Source: Neostapfia colusana
Lineage: Eukaryota; Streptophyta; Magnoliopsida; Poales; Poaceae
Direction: 5' to 3'
Length of the DNA stretch: 64,000 nt
Assembly: GCA_030760725.1 (NCBI GenBank)
Contig: JASWHV010000011.1
Span: forward strand, 18,377,501 to 18,441,500
The position numbers and the translations under genes were made by a program. The notes under the pieces were generated by a model. The model saw nothing but the letters and a program-made list of their open reading frames with translations, had not been told where the DNA came from and did not search any database. How positions within the stretch are numbered: position 1 is the stretch's first letter; every line of letters starts with the position of its first letter. Positions 45,556 to 57,715 of this stretch are shown in pieces.

Positions 45556-46515
45556 GATGGCAGAGGAATAACTGGAGAACAGGTGGGTGGTATCCCACTG
45601 TTCTCAACGCAGCGGGTATCCGGAACTGTTGAAGCGGATGCTTCAATATTTCTGTTACATGGATACGCCGCGTTACCTCTCCAAAGAAGAAGGCGAGGAG
45701 GGAAACAAGGCATGGACTGTCCATGTCAATGTTCCAACAGGAACGACGCCACCGGGTTGGGTACCGTTCACCGTCATGGTGAAAGGGGGACAACCGGAAG
45801 AGATGTGGCAAGTGGCAGCATGCGACACCATGTCGCGTTTCTGCCACCTACACGTGAGAGAGATGTAGGGCACTCCATACGCGCTTTTTCCAGAGGAGGG
45901 ACGATCTAATAACGTGTGGAGGGAGAGGTATGTTGCGGCAACTGATCTGAGTTGCCCAAGGTACAATCCAGCGGAGGCAAACATCAGCCTCCAGTTGATG
46001 GCTGGGAAGAACGTAATTGACAGCCAAGCTGTCCATACGGCTCAACTTGCCGTGGATCTCAAGGAGAGCACCAGCCGCCGAGACCATTTCAAGAGTGCTC
46101 ACAGCGCACTCTGTAATGTGCTCATTCCAACGATTAAGCGACTGAATGAACAACACAATCAGTTGCGTCGTATGAAGAAGGCAAATAAGAAAAGCCGTGT
46201 TGACATCACGGTTTTGCAGCAGAAAGTACAGGCCCTGACCCAGTGGAATGAGGTCCTTACTAAAGAGCGTGATGACTCTATTGAGGAGAGACAGAACTGG
46301 GAAGAAGATTACAATCAGGCCATGGATGAGGTGCATGCTTTGCAAGACCACGTGCCTCCGGTAGTGGGCCTACCGATGGTAGGTGCAGTACCCGTGGTTT
46401 TAGGTGTACCGGCGATGCCGTAACTGAACCAGAAGACGAGGTCATGGACCCTGAGCCACCAGCAGAGATAGCGGAGGAGGAAGACCCGCAGGAGGTCAAA
46501 TTCTACTCCAAGTAG
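45556..46515 (+). pseudogene. extra coiled-coil ORF upstream of gag in element G
   Basis: ATG follows tttctacag. The frame reads MAEE, stop (45568-45570), LENRWVVSHCSQRSGYPELL, then WTVHVNVPTGTTPPGWVPF and WQVAACDTMSRFCHLHV, stop (45866-45868), GTPYALFPEEGRSNNVW, VAATDLSCPRY. The C-terminal half (about 46090-46340) is rich in K, E, Q and L with heptad-like spacing (TIKRLNEQHNQLRRMKKANK), suggesting a coiled coil. At 46421 the frame stops, but a neighbouring frame stays open for an acidic tail (EDEVMDPEPPAEIAEEED) ending at 46515. No known family is recognised. A and C have no such ORF between leader and gag. It could be a lineage-specific accessory gene or a captured host exon set. Confidence 0.6.
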
Positions 46516-46786
46516 AGAGTTTACCTGTCCCAAGTAGGGCAGCGAGGGTGGTGGGTAACAACTTTTGTAACAATGACATGTCGTGTCGACAGTAGCATGT
46601 GTATAGGTAGTGACGACATGAGCACGACTTCTCGGAGATCCAAGAATAATGTATCTTGTATAAAGTTTTTACTTTATCAATATATGTGAATGTTGGGAAT
46701 CTTCTCCATGTGTCACTGCAGTACCTACTGTTGCTATGGAATTTTAAGTATGACATGTACTGACCGTTGCTGTTTTGAATTTCAGA
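46516..46786 (+). other. AT-rich spacer between the extra ORF and gag (possible intron)
   Basis: Contains ggtgggtaac near the start and ends in tgttttgaatttcag, one base before the gag ATG. Gag of element A is also preceded by a cag. An intron is possible but unproven. Confidence 0.4.
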
Positions 46787-47760
46787 ATGACTCATACACG
46801 TGCCAACCCTGAGGTTAGTGGTTCAAGTCAGGAGAGAGAGGCCTCCCAACAGCCTCCCAAGACTTCCTCGTGACAGCATCAGCAACCTCAACCGCCGCCA
46901 ATGGTCACGTTGGCTGATATTGTTGCGGCCATGGCGGGCTCGCACCAGCAACACACCGAATTGCTGCAGACGCTGATTGCTAATACGTATTGTCCGGAGA
47001 GGTGTCAAGACCGAGAGGAATGCTAAAAAGGTTCCAACTTGGATTTCCTCGCTACACATCCCCCGGTATTCTCTAGGGCGGATGAACCCCTCGATGCGGA
47101 CAACTTGCTCCGCACGATGGAGATGAAATTCGGGCTGCTCCAAGTTAGTGAGCAGCGGAAGACTCAGTTCACGGTCCAGCAACATCAAGGGTCCACGACC
47201 GCTTGGTGGGCAAATTTCTGCGCCTCGGAACCCACCAAGCGAGTGCTTACCTGGGCGGCGTTCCGTACGGCCTTCAGGGCCTATCACATACCGCCAGGTC
47301 TCATGAAGAGGAAGACACAGGAATTCGTCCACCTGCAGCAAGGCAACAGGAACGCACTGGAGTACTCCAGGGCGTTCAATGATCTCGCGCTCTATGATTC
47401 CTATCACACCGATACGGATGAGAAGTGGCGGGATCACTTTTACCAGGGGCTAAATCTGCTCCTGAAGGACAAGCTTGCGATGTTCAATCGCGGCAGCCTC
47501 AATGATATAATTGATGCTGCGATTGTACAAGCGGACTCCGGTAAGGAGTTAGCGGCAGCGGAGTAGAAGCGAAGCGTGCCGCAAAGCAGCGGAAAGGGAG
47601 GTGGTCCTCCCCAAAATATCAGATGGTGTATCGCTCACCATCGGGTCAACACTGGCAGCCACCGCAGCGACCGATGCAATATCTCAATCGGCCGTATTCA
47701 CCACCGGCGTTCTGACCGGCAATACCAGCACCTCCGCAGCAACAACGGCAGCACCGGGCG
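46787..47760 (+). pseudogene. gag, main part, of element G
   Basis: Starts MTHTRANPEVSGSSQ, comparable with MVRTRATHEVGG of element A. Stops occur near 46871 and 47025. The core from 47039 is open: DFLATHPPVFSRADEPLDAD, TTAWWANFCASEP, AFRAYHIPPGLMKRKTQEF, EYSRAFNDLALYDSYH. A TAG at 47564-47566 and a frame change near 47615 follow, after which the proline/glutamine-rich linker reads MVYRSPSGQHWQPP. It is clearly homologous to gag of A (12237-13306). Confidence 0.86.
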
Positions 47761-48606
47761 ATGCCACGTGCGTTTGCACCTCAGCAGCGCAAGCCGGGCT
47801 TTCGTCCCCCAAGCAACGGCCAGCCATCAACCACATGTTTCAAGTGCGGTTGCCAAGGACATTTCGCCAACAACTGCCCCGAGAGGCAAGGCGGCGGAGT
47901 GGCACCACAGTTTCCGCGGAGGAATCAGCCCCGGAATCCCATTAATGCGCAGCAGGCAAATCCTAATCCCGGCACTGTCCACCAACTCACCATAGAGGAC
48001 ATGTCGGAGGGAGAACCCATCCTTGCGGGTATGTTCCAACTCCACAAGCATCCCGCTGTAGTTTTATTTGATTCAGGCGCCACACATAATTTCATTAGCC
48101 AAGCCTTTATTGCTAAATACAGTATGCAAATACTACCCACCAAAAGTCCATACCTGATTTGTTCACCGGGTGGGAAAATTTCAACAAGTATGATGGTTCC
48201 AAAAGCGCTATTATGCTTAGGGGGTAGAGTATACCCTACGTCTCTTATAGCTTTAGAGAGAGAAAAGGTTGATGCCGTCTTAGGGATGTTGTGGTTAACC
48301 CGCCACGGCGCTGTTTTAGACACCGTCCCTCGAGTCGTACATTTGCAACCAGAAATGCACGAGTCTCATTCATTATTTCTGGACAGTCCAGAAATAAATC
48401 TTCCAACCATATACCAATCCACTACCATCATATTGGAAGATATTACAGTAGTCTGTGAGTTCCCTAACGTGTTCCCGGATGATTTACCAGGGATGCCGCC
48501 CGACCGAGAGGTGGAGTTCAAGATTGAACTTGCACCGGGAACTATGCCAATATCCAGAAGGTCGTACAAGATGTCACCAAAGGAGTTGACGGAATTGAAA
48601 ACATAG
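47761..48606 (+). pseudogene. gag zinc knuckle, protease and linker of element G
   Basis: One open frame of 281 codons. The zinc knuckle CFKCGCQGHFANNC lies at 47836-47877. The protease has the intact active site VLFDSGATHNFIS (Asp codon at 48070-48072), YLICSPGGKISTSMMVPK and VLGMLWL. The RT linker reads CEFPNVFPDDLPGMPP and ISRRSYKMSPKEL. The frame ends at TAG 48604-48606, inside the RT N-terminus. Protease and knuckle look better kept here than in A or C. Confidence 0.9.
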
Positions 48607-49117
48607 TTGACAGACCTGCTGGAAAAAGGTTTTATTAGGACGATCTCCTCGCCATGGGGCTGTTCGGCATTATTTGTGAAGAATAAATATGAGACGTTGT
48701 GGCTTTGTTATGGACTATCGTCCACTAAACACCGTGACTATCAAGAACAAGTACCCGTTGCCATGGATTGACATGTTGTTTGATCAGTTGGTCCAAGCAA
48801 AGATGTTCTCCAAAATGGATTTAAGATCAGTGTATCATCAGATTAAGATAAGGGTTGAGGATATCCAGAAGACGGCTTTCTCGACGAGGTACGAGCTTTA
48901 TGAGTACCTGGTCATGTCCTTCGGCCTCACAAACGCTCCAGCTCATTTCATGTACTTGATGAACTCGGTATTCATGCCGGAGCTGGACAAGTTTGCCATG
49001 GTCTTCATCGATGACATATTGGTATATTCCAAGTCGGATAAAGAATACGCAAAGCACCTGCGCATAGTCTTGCAACGGCTGTGGGATCACAAGCTATACG
49101 TGAAATTCAGCATTATA
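48607..49117 (+). pseudogene. truncated RT of element G
   Basis: Continues with GFIRTISSPWGCSALFV, then changes frame near 48690 to MDYRPLNTVTIKNKYPLPW. KMDLRSVYHQI (Gly to Val in the usual LRSGYHQ), EYLVMSFGLTNAPAHFMYL and the catalytic box VFIDDILVYS follow. The family sequence stops after YVKFS at 49117, and the next bases are LTR D3. RNase H, integrase and 3' LTR of G are gone. Confidence 0.9.
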
Positions 49118-51147
49118 TAGGGGATGGGAATATGATTAACTCCTAAACTTTTTTAGGAATCCTCATGCCAAATTTCACCAAAATACAAAACCTTATGAGG
49201 AACTTTTGGGTATAATTGTTAAAATTCTAGTTTGAACTTAAATTCAAATTCAAATTCCTTTCTTTCCATGAATTCAAAGTGGGATTCATATTCACACTCA
49301 GCACATTTTTATGAGCTCACACAACAATTTTCACTCCACTTGGAGTTGATCTTGACATGATCTAAATTGGACAAATTCAAATCAAATTTGAATTTCAAAT
49401 TCACATGTGCTAAAAATTCAAACAACAAATTCGCGCCCTGATTCATTTAAATTCAAATGGGCATTTGGTTAATTAATCAAATTGCCAAGGGTATTAGTGT
49501 CCCTAACATTTGGAGCAGTAGGAATTTATTTTGTGAGGTCAGAATTGAGGTGGTGGGTCCCTCCTGTCAGCCACACAGGGTTCTACCGACTGAGGACTCA
49601 GTGACTCTGTTTCTCGGATTGCGGCTGCGAGCGCCACCGAGGGCAAACGCTCGGCCACCTCCTGCTTAGATCCTTCGTGCTGGAGACCAGTTGCCCAACA
49701 GTCTGAGCAACCCGCGGCATGTTCCGTCTGCTCAGAAGCCGAAGAACCAAAGTTCTTTTCCATCCTCACACCGAGCTCAGCCGAGACTTCGCCGCTGCCT
49801 CTGTTTTGACCGTGAGACAGTTCCTCACTTGCGGACAAAGTCCCCTGAGCTGCAAAACTGCACCATAGCCTCTCCTCCAACCTCCTAGCCACGAGAACTA
49901 GCTGAAATCGGCCCTCCTTGAGCAACCCCGAACGTTTTTGTGGCGAGCCGAAAGTTGCCGCGGTTCGGTGCTCACTTGGACAGCCCAACACAGTAGCGTT
50001 TGGGGTAAGATTGAGGTCAGTCAACCTCACTGGAACTCTAAATGGGGCTGTCGCTGGTGCGCGCCTACTTCCGGTGATCGCCGGCCACCAGTGACCCTCA
50101 AAATGAGCTCAGGGTGGTGGGAAATCGGTTCCGGCAACCCTCACCGGAGACCGCCGCCGTCGGGCGTGTTTTGCGCGAGGTTGAAGTAGCCGGACGTGTG
50201 GGACCCACGGGCAGGAATTTAAACATTTCCCCGAATTTCAGATTCTAGTTCAAACTTCAAACACACACAACTTTTGCTAGGAAGCTCCAAATGGAGTGAA
50301 CCAAATTTTTTTGGATTCAGCTCTCTGAGTACATTCCAACAAAAAAAGTTTTACCCCATGAAAACCTTTTTTCTCAAGAATTAATTCTCCAAATTTTAAA
50401 CTGTTTAGAATTTTAACTGGAGAACCCTTTTGTCAAAAATTCTGAAATTTGGATAGGATGTTCCTTATGATATTCCTGAGCTATCATAAAAATTTAAGAT
50501 CCATAGGAGCTCATTTGATACACCTAATGGTGTGATTAAGGAAACTGGTCCAGATAAAAAGAAAAACGTCCAGAAACATTTTTCAGATTTTCTCTTAACT
50601 TGTTTAGCTCATATCTTTTGCTAGGATGCTTCAAATTAGATGAAACCAATCCCATTAGAACCATCTGAAAATCTAGTTTCCATAAACTCATGGCTTGGTC
50701 CATAAAAATCCCTATAAAATCCTAAGAGCTCTAATTAGGGCGAAATACACATTTATTTGTGCAGGGCTGAAATGACCTTTATTTCAAATGAAATTTGGCT
50801 AAGTTTCTTCTTAGGTTGTATCCTAAACACAGTAAAAAATTTAGAGTCAATAGCACTGTCTATATATACTTGTAGCCTCGACAATATCAAATTCAACTCA
50901 ATTGCATTTAAATTGACACGCATTGTAATTCTTTTCCGTGTAGTCGCTAAGATCGAAGAAGGACCGGAGGTTCTGGATTTCATTACTCCAGAGGAACAGT
51001 TAGCTTACGACCAGCAGCAAGCCAAGCTCTGGTTTGCATTAGCCATTTCATAAAGTCTTTTGTTTTGATAACTTACTTTATGTATTTCTTACAATCGTGC
51101 ATTAGAGTCTTGGTTGAAACCCAAATGCATAGCCATGAGAACCAGGG
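49118..51147 (+). repeat. partial LTR D3 (probably the 3' LTR of the D element)
   Basis: Begins at the equivalent of 20191 in D1, about 180 bp into the LTR, and runs to 51147 where element C is inserted. About 0.4 kb present in D1 (21061-21464) is missing at about 50000, with agc at both breakpoints. Downstream it follows D2 rather than D1. Exon 1 of the LTR ORF is at 50944-51021 with an altered donor (CCAAGC). No gene otherwise. Confidence 0.78.
50944..51021 (+). other. candidate LTR exon 1, copy D3 with altered donor
   Basis: 78 nt reading VAKIEEGPEVLDFITPEEQL, nearly the same as D2. The acceptor cgtgtag is intact, the donor GC is changed to CC. The paired exon 2 would lie beyond the C insertion and outside the window. 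Confidence 0.45.
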
Positions 51148-54100
51148 TGACAGAGCCCAATCGCCGCCCGTTCAGTCAGGGGATGGGGCACCTCGCCCGG
51201 GAATCGCATTGGGTGGTGCCGTGTTATGCGGCACCCAACAGCACACATATAAGAAAAAAACTGTATTACATAAACCAAAGTGGAAGCTTACAAATGTTCT
51301 TTGCAAATAATTTACATAAAATAGCTACAGCGGAACTCTATAAACAGCTTACGTCGAATAACTAAGGAGCACTCGAGAAGAGGTCCAGCCTGCGGACTCC
51401 TCTCGCTAGCAACACGAAGACATGGCAGCGGCTAGGTTCTCCATATGTTACCCGACTCGGGAATTTCCGAGTCTCACTGGACAACCTTCTTTATAAGTGT
51501 CGTCTTAACCTGCAAAACCACTCATATGCAAGAGTGAGCACAAATGCACAGCAAGACTTAACCGTCTCTCCTAAAGCATGCAACTCTACATGAAAGTAAC
51601 TTAAGACCTAAACATGTAATTTGCAAAAAGACTCACCTACAAGTTCATCCTTAACATTCAGATTTTAGCCATCACAGTAGTGACCTTGCGCCCAGCAACA
51701 TTGGAACTCCACAGTCAAACAAGAAACGCTTCATTCCAATGTTACTTGTGGAAACTAACTTTAATTTGCTCTGTCTCTACTTCAAACAGGGTTTTCATGC
51801 AGTTTACGATAATCATAGCGGCAATTACAACTTCGCAAACTGTTCCCACACAACTTGCTTACTACGTCACAACACAGGGAGCAATCGGTACTCAATAACC
51901 GTGAGGGACGGTGATTCGAATCAAACACTACCAGGATAACTCGACAAATACGCCCGCCTCTGTAGACCCAACTCTGGCGTCTTTCATTACGTCGTATGTG
52001 GCAACCTTTCGCAGGACACTCAACTGTAGAACCGGTCGCACCGTCTCGGGCTCATAGGTCTAACAAGACGATGTGGTATGTCTCTACAATCCAGTGCACC
52101 TGGTACATCGGTTTCCTTGTTCCCATATAGCAGTAAGCATGCGGTACACAACTCAATACTTGCTCAGCTGGGCTGCACATGCTTCGGTCCATAACCGACA
52201 CAGGGAGAGCTACTCGACCAAGACCTCATATTGTCGCTGCCTAACCCTCCTGCCTGGTCTCATATTTAGAAAAATAAACTTTAGTTTGCCTCTTTTAAAT
52301 CATGCCCGTGTGATCCCGACTATAGCTCGCGAGTAGATTCCAACTACTCGACTTCTACCGGATGTCATAACCTAATTAGCACGGCAACCTTCTACAGAGG
52401 AAACTATGTTCTACCCTTAACTCTCAGGTTTATTGGGTCATGCATTTGGAGTATAAAGCATCCTTGACCTAATGCACATAAAAACTTTAACCCATGGTAG
52501 TGAACAAAGTAAAAACTTTATAAATCAACTTAAATGCAAACCGGGGCTTGCCTTGGTTTTGCAGGTGACTGAAGTCAGATAATTATGAAGTTAGTTGTTG
52601 TTGACTTGAAGCTTAATCCCTGCCCTTCTTGCTCCTTCATCCAAGCTTCACTTCTCCTCCACTTTTCCACGTTTAATCGCTACACGTTATGAATATGCAT
52701 ATATGTTTAATTGTAAAGCTTTTGCTATTAAGTTCTAAAGACAAGTTTAAAACTGGAACTCTGTTTAAGAATTTAAAATGACACTGGTGCTAGTGGTTTG
52801 GGTTTCGGTTTAAGCACTATGATCAAGTGATAAGTATTTCTCATCACTGTGTGTGTTGATCATCTAAGAGGTTAAATAGAACAGTACTGATCCAGGGCTC
52901 CAATGGAGCTGAAACTTTTCATGTGAGTTCCTTGTCACAAGAAACTCATCTGGACCAAAATTTAGAATATTTCAATTAGTAGATCACTCAGAACAATTCC
53001 CTAAGCATTTAGGCAAAAAGGAATTAATTCTGAATAAATTTGCATATTTATGCAAATTCAAGTGAACCAATATTTCAAACATAGCTCTGGGAGCCTGCAT
53101 GAATTTTCCTAGGATTTGTGGAGCTCAGAACTGCACAGAAGTGAATTTCCAAGTTTTGTAAGTTCTCTGAAATTGTTTCTGTATTCATTTGAACACGGAA
53201 CCTTGAAATCAGATTTATCCTAACTAAATCAACTCCAAATGAGCTGAAACTTTTACAGGTGTTAACAAACTCCCTCTAAAATTCTTTTGCTGGAAAGATT
53301 TAAAGATTTTTCCAGAATATAATACTGATTTTCATACAAATTGGGTTGCACATTTGGATAGATCTTGCCAAGATGAATCTAACTGAATTTGAATCACCCA
53401 ATTTGGAGTTTCCTAGCACAAGTTATGAATTTAAAAATTTTGCTTGAAATCAGGAATTAATTTCCTACAGAAAACCTACCCGGACCCACTATTTAAATGG
53501 CAGCCAATAGAACGCGAGGACACACGGGCTACAGGGTTACCCCGCATGCAGCCACATGTGATCCCGATCCACATCCGATCCGGGTAAAATTCACTCACTG
53601 ACCGGTGGGCCAGCCCCACCTTTCTTCTTCCTCCGGCCTCTTCTTCCAGCGTGCGCGCTCTCCTCGCTGGACCGAGGCGGCGCCTCACCAGATTCCCGGC
53701 CGTCTCCCTGCTGGAGACTCGCCATCCGGGGTTTTTTGGAGTCGGGAAACTTGGTTGTGGGCTCCTTGTGGGTGCTAGGGGACAGGAAATGTGCCGGCGA
53801 CGTGCGGCGGCCTCGGGAGAGGTTCGGCATCGTCACCCAGCGGTCCTAGCCCGCCAAGCTCTCAGGTTTTTGGCTTTAAAGCACCGGTGGAACTCGTAGA
53901 AGCTCGACATGAGTCCAACTGAGGTCGGGAAGGTCGGCTACTATGGTTGCACCGTACACCCAAGACGTGCCGCCATGCGCGAGCTCCAAAAACATCAATT
54001 TAGCTCGTCTAAAAGCAATTTCTAGCTAGGGTTTTGAAGTAAAATCAACTGCTAGCCATTCTAGTGCATGTGTTCATGATTTGGGAAGCTAAAAACATGA

Positions 54101-55210
54101 ATTGTGATCGAATTTTGCTAAATTCATACCCTAGGTCACTTTGCACGCGCTGAAAGAAAATCACCAAATTGGAGCTTGATGATCCACGGCGTGAGTTGAA
54201 GTTTCGCTAGGAGTAGCAGGGAGCTCCAACGCTCCTCTTGGTGTCCTAGCTCGGGCGTGAAAACCGCTTGGTTGCGCTGTCCGTGGGATCCCAATCGTAG
54301 TTGGTTCTCGGGTCACCGGAAACCGACGTCGTTGTTTGTCGGGTCGACTGGAAATCCTCCTGGCTAGTGCTGAGGAGGTGAATGACGACCAGCTTTGCCG
54401 GTTTTTAGCTCGGGGAGGCGGTGTGTGCAAGTTCTTTCCGAGTTCTCGGTGTGTACCGAGGAGGCGGCGGTGTTCTACGGTGTTTTGGTTTTGCTTCTTG
54501 CGTGAGGGGTAGCGGGCCTCGGTGTCGTGCATGTAGCGATCGGTTCACCCACTGCCAAGGTGCAAGCAGGTCTCCAGCGTGAATTTGGGAGTTTGAGGTG
54601 GCTTCCACGGGGGCCTCGGTCGGCAGCTCGGTGGCGGCTTGCAAGGGATCGGTCCAAGTTTGTGTGTGAACCGAGAAACAGAGAGCTGAGACTTAGGTAG
54701 TAAGCCATCCCCCTCTCAATGAATATTGGGCCCCACTGCTCTTCCCTCTCAAATATCTCCAATTTTTGGTACAGTGCAAAATTCAACCAAGAGGAATTCG
54801 AATTTAAAAGCCATTTGGCAATTTGAAAAGTTTTACCATAGTTTCAAATTTGAATCCAAATTTCAAAGAAATTCATAAGCCCCTTTGATATTCATATCAA
54901 AGCAACTCCAATTTTTCTCAAATTTGTCTTCATCATAATTTGGACCTGAAGAATTCAAATACGGATTCAAACTTCTAATTTGGTAGCTGCAAAGTGAAGG
55001 TTTCCCACCACAGTTTGCATCATCCATTACAAATGACCACCTTTACATTTAAATGATCATTTGAATTCAAGGTGGACTTGAATTCATGTACTTGCTCATG
55101 ACCATCTTCACATGTTTAGAAAAATTATTGCAAGTTCCATTTCTTGGATTTAAACTCAACTTTATTCATCACTAAAGTTTTCCATTTACATGTTTTGGGA
55201 CTTTTACATT
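51148..55210 (-). repeat. 3' LTR of element C
   Basis: 4063 bp, minus strand TGTAAAAGTCCC ... GGGCTCTGTCA. It matches 61378-64000 over the shared part. It keeps the donor block AAG|GCAAGCCCCGGTTTGCATT (about 52535-52560) and an acceptor ggttttgcag near 51515. However, the coding-like exons of A, B and D are not recognisable, and the reading after the acceptor stops at once. The palindrome is damaged (TGAGC...GCACA). The GC-rich zone is 53490-54680. Confidence 0.9.
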
Positions 55211-55226
55211 TCCCCCCTAAAAAGAA
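55211..55226 (-). promoter_or_regulatory. polypurine tract of element C
   Basis: The minus strand reads ctttttaggggggaaa directly before TGTAAAAGTCCC, preceded by ctcaggatgagatt. Confidence 0.88.
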
Positions 55227-55246
55227 TCTCATCCTGAGATTCATGA

Positions 55247-56896
55247 TTAAGAACAATGTGGGGAGGATGACTCTCGAACATAAGCCTCTAACAACTCCGG
55301 ATGATTGTGTTGTAAATATTCCTCGCTTTCCCATGTAGCTTCCTCGGATGTGTGATTTTTCCATAGCACTTTGAAAAATCGCAGCGTCCGGTTTCTGGTC
55401 TCGCGAGTCTTTTCATCAATTATCCGGGTTGGATGCTCAACATAAATGAGGTCCGGCTTCAAATATGCTATGCCTTCCGTGAGAATCTCTGTTGGAACTT
55501 TCAAACACTTCCGCAACTGAGATATGTGGAAGACGTTATGAACTCCGGCTAAGGCTTCCGGTAACTCCAAACGGTATGCCACGGGTCCACATCTTTCAAT
55601 GATGACGAAGGGACCGATAAAATGTGGAGCTAATTTTACTTTCACTCCGAATCGGTGAATTCCCTTCATAGAAGATACACGGAGGTATATGTGGTCCTCA
55701 ACATGGAACTCCAGAGGATGACGTCTCCTATCCGCATAGCTCTTTTGCCTAGACTGAGTGGCTTTAAGATTTGCTTGAATAAGCGTTACCCGCTCTTCAG
55801 CTTCATTTACAAGATCAATCCCGTAAATCAATCTCTCGCCAGATTTACACCAGTTCAAGGGTGTGCGGCACTTCTGGCCGTAGAGAGCTTCATAAGGTGC
55901 CATTTTTATGCTCGATTGATAACCGTTATTATACGAGAACTCCGCCAACGGTAAGTGATCATCCCAGCTCTTACCGTGGTGGATGGCACACGCCCTTAGC
56001 ATATCTTGAAGTATTTGATTCACCCTCTCAGTTTGCCCATCGGTTTGAGGGTGATACGCGGAGCTTCGAATCAATTTGGTTCCCAAGGATGCGTGTAGCT
56101 GCTCCCAGAAACGGGCTACAAACAGCGGTCCTCTGTCGGACACAATGGTATGGGGAACTCCATGTAAGCACAAGATTCGTGCTATGTATAACTCCGCATA
56201 CTGCTTGGCGTTGTAGTTGGTATGCACCGGAATAAAACATGCTCATATGGTTAATTGGTCAACGATTACCCAAATCAAATCATGGTGGTGGGAGGTCCTC
56301 GGCAACCCGACGATGAAATCCATACTCAAGTCTTCCCACTTCCATGCAGGTAATTGTAGTGGTTGCAGCAGGCCCGACTTGTTCACGTTGTTGGCCTTAA
56401 CTCTTCGACACGTATCACATTCTGAAACGTATTTTGCAACTTCACATTTCATATGTGTCCACCAAAACATCTTCCGGAGGTCTTGGTAAAATTTATTGCT
56501 GCCCGGATGAATAGAAAATTTGTATAAGTGAGCCTCATCCAAAATTTTCTTCCGTAGCCTCATATCACGGGGTACGACTATCCGGTCCTTGAACCATAGG
56601 GTATCTTCATCATCTAACTGGAAACATTTCATCTCCCCGTTCTTCAACCTCCTTTTGATATGAGCCATGCCCTTATCTTGCTTTTGAGCTTTCATAACCT
56701 CCTCTCTTATTGCGGGTATGAGAGCCAGATTGTTTAGAGCTCCATATGGAACTAAGTAGAGACTCAGTTCTTCCTCTCCTATCGGCGTAATGGTCAGATT
56801 ATGAATATGAGACTTCCGGCTGAGTGCATCGGCAACCACATTTGCCTTGCCCGGATGATAATGAATCTCAATCTCATAGTCCTTGATCAGCTCCAA
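55247..56896 (-). pseudogene. integrase and chromodomain-like tail of element C
   Basis: A single frame with one stop near 56240. It begins with the end of RNase H (YHPGKANVVADALSRKSH), then the HHCC zinc site (SIHPGSNKFYQDL ... SECDTCRRVK). The DDE core shows SMDFIVGLP, IVSDRGPLFV and PQTDGQTERVNQ. SAYHPQTDG and YNNGYQSSIKMAPYEALYG are typical of the clade. The C-terminal part has CGPVAYRLELPEALAGVH, FHISQLRKCLK and the tail TLRFFKVLWKNHTSEEATWE, ending PELLEAYVRES. The tail is the most complete of the window. Catalytic residues are kept; only the stop breaks the gene. Confidence 0.92.
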
Positions 56897-56962
56897 CCAT
56901 CACCTTTGTCGCATATTCAACTCTTTTTTAGTGAATATGTACTTCAAACTTTTGTGGTCGGT

Positions 56963-57715
56963 CTAGAGATGAACCAGATTTCCCAATAGGTAATGTTTCC
57001 ACATCTTCAAAGCTAACACCATGGCAGCAAGTTTGGGATCATGAGTTGGATTATGTTTTTCATGATTTCGTAATTGCCGTGATCCATATGCGACCGCGCG
57101 TCCTCCTTGCATGAGTACACAGCCAAGTCCGACGCTAGATGCATCACAATAAACATCAAAGGGCTTGGTTGTATCCGGTTGAGCTAAAACCGGGGCTGTT
57201 GTGAGGTGTTTCACCAACGCTTGAAAAGCTTCCTCACATGGCTTGCTCCAATTGTATTTGATGCCCTTTTTCAGTAGCTCCATCATAGGTTTGGAGATTT
57301 TTGAGAAGCCCGGGATGAACCTCTGATAATATCCCACCAAACCTAAGAAGCTATGAACTTCATGGACTGATGTTGGAAACTTCCATGTCAGCACTTGTTC
57401 AATCTTGCTTGGATCAACAGCAATGCCTTCCGCTGAAATAATATGTCCAAGAAATGGCACTTGGTTGATCCAGAATTCACACTTACTAAACTTTGCATAG
57501 ATCTTGTGATCTCTCAAGCGTTGGAGCACGATATGCAAATGTTTAGTGTGTTCCTCTTCTGATTTGGAATAGACCAAGATGTCGTTGATGAATACCACGA
57601 CGAACTGATCTAACTCCGGCATGAACACCGAGTTCATAAGATACATAAAGTTAGCAGGAGCATTGGTCAACCTAAATGACATGACAAGATACTCATAGAG
57701 TCCATATCTTGTCAA
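56963..57715 (-). pseudogene. RT catalytic part and RNase H of element C, active sites mutated
   Basis: Reads EYLVMSFRLTNAPANFMYL, then VFINDILVYS: the catalytic FIDD is FIND (Asn codon at 57584-57586). After SKCEFWINQVPFLGHIIS and SFLGLVGYYQRFIPGFSK comes RNase H with CDASSVGLGCVL, while THDPKLAAM has Lys where A has the catalytic Glu (THDLELAAV). TAG at 56961-56963 ends the stretch, and another stop follows before 56896 in the same frame. The Asp-to-Asn and Glu-to-Lys changes are G-to-A in the coding strand, which fits deamination of methylated cytosine on the other strand. Not functional. Confidence 0.92.
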
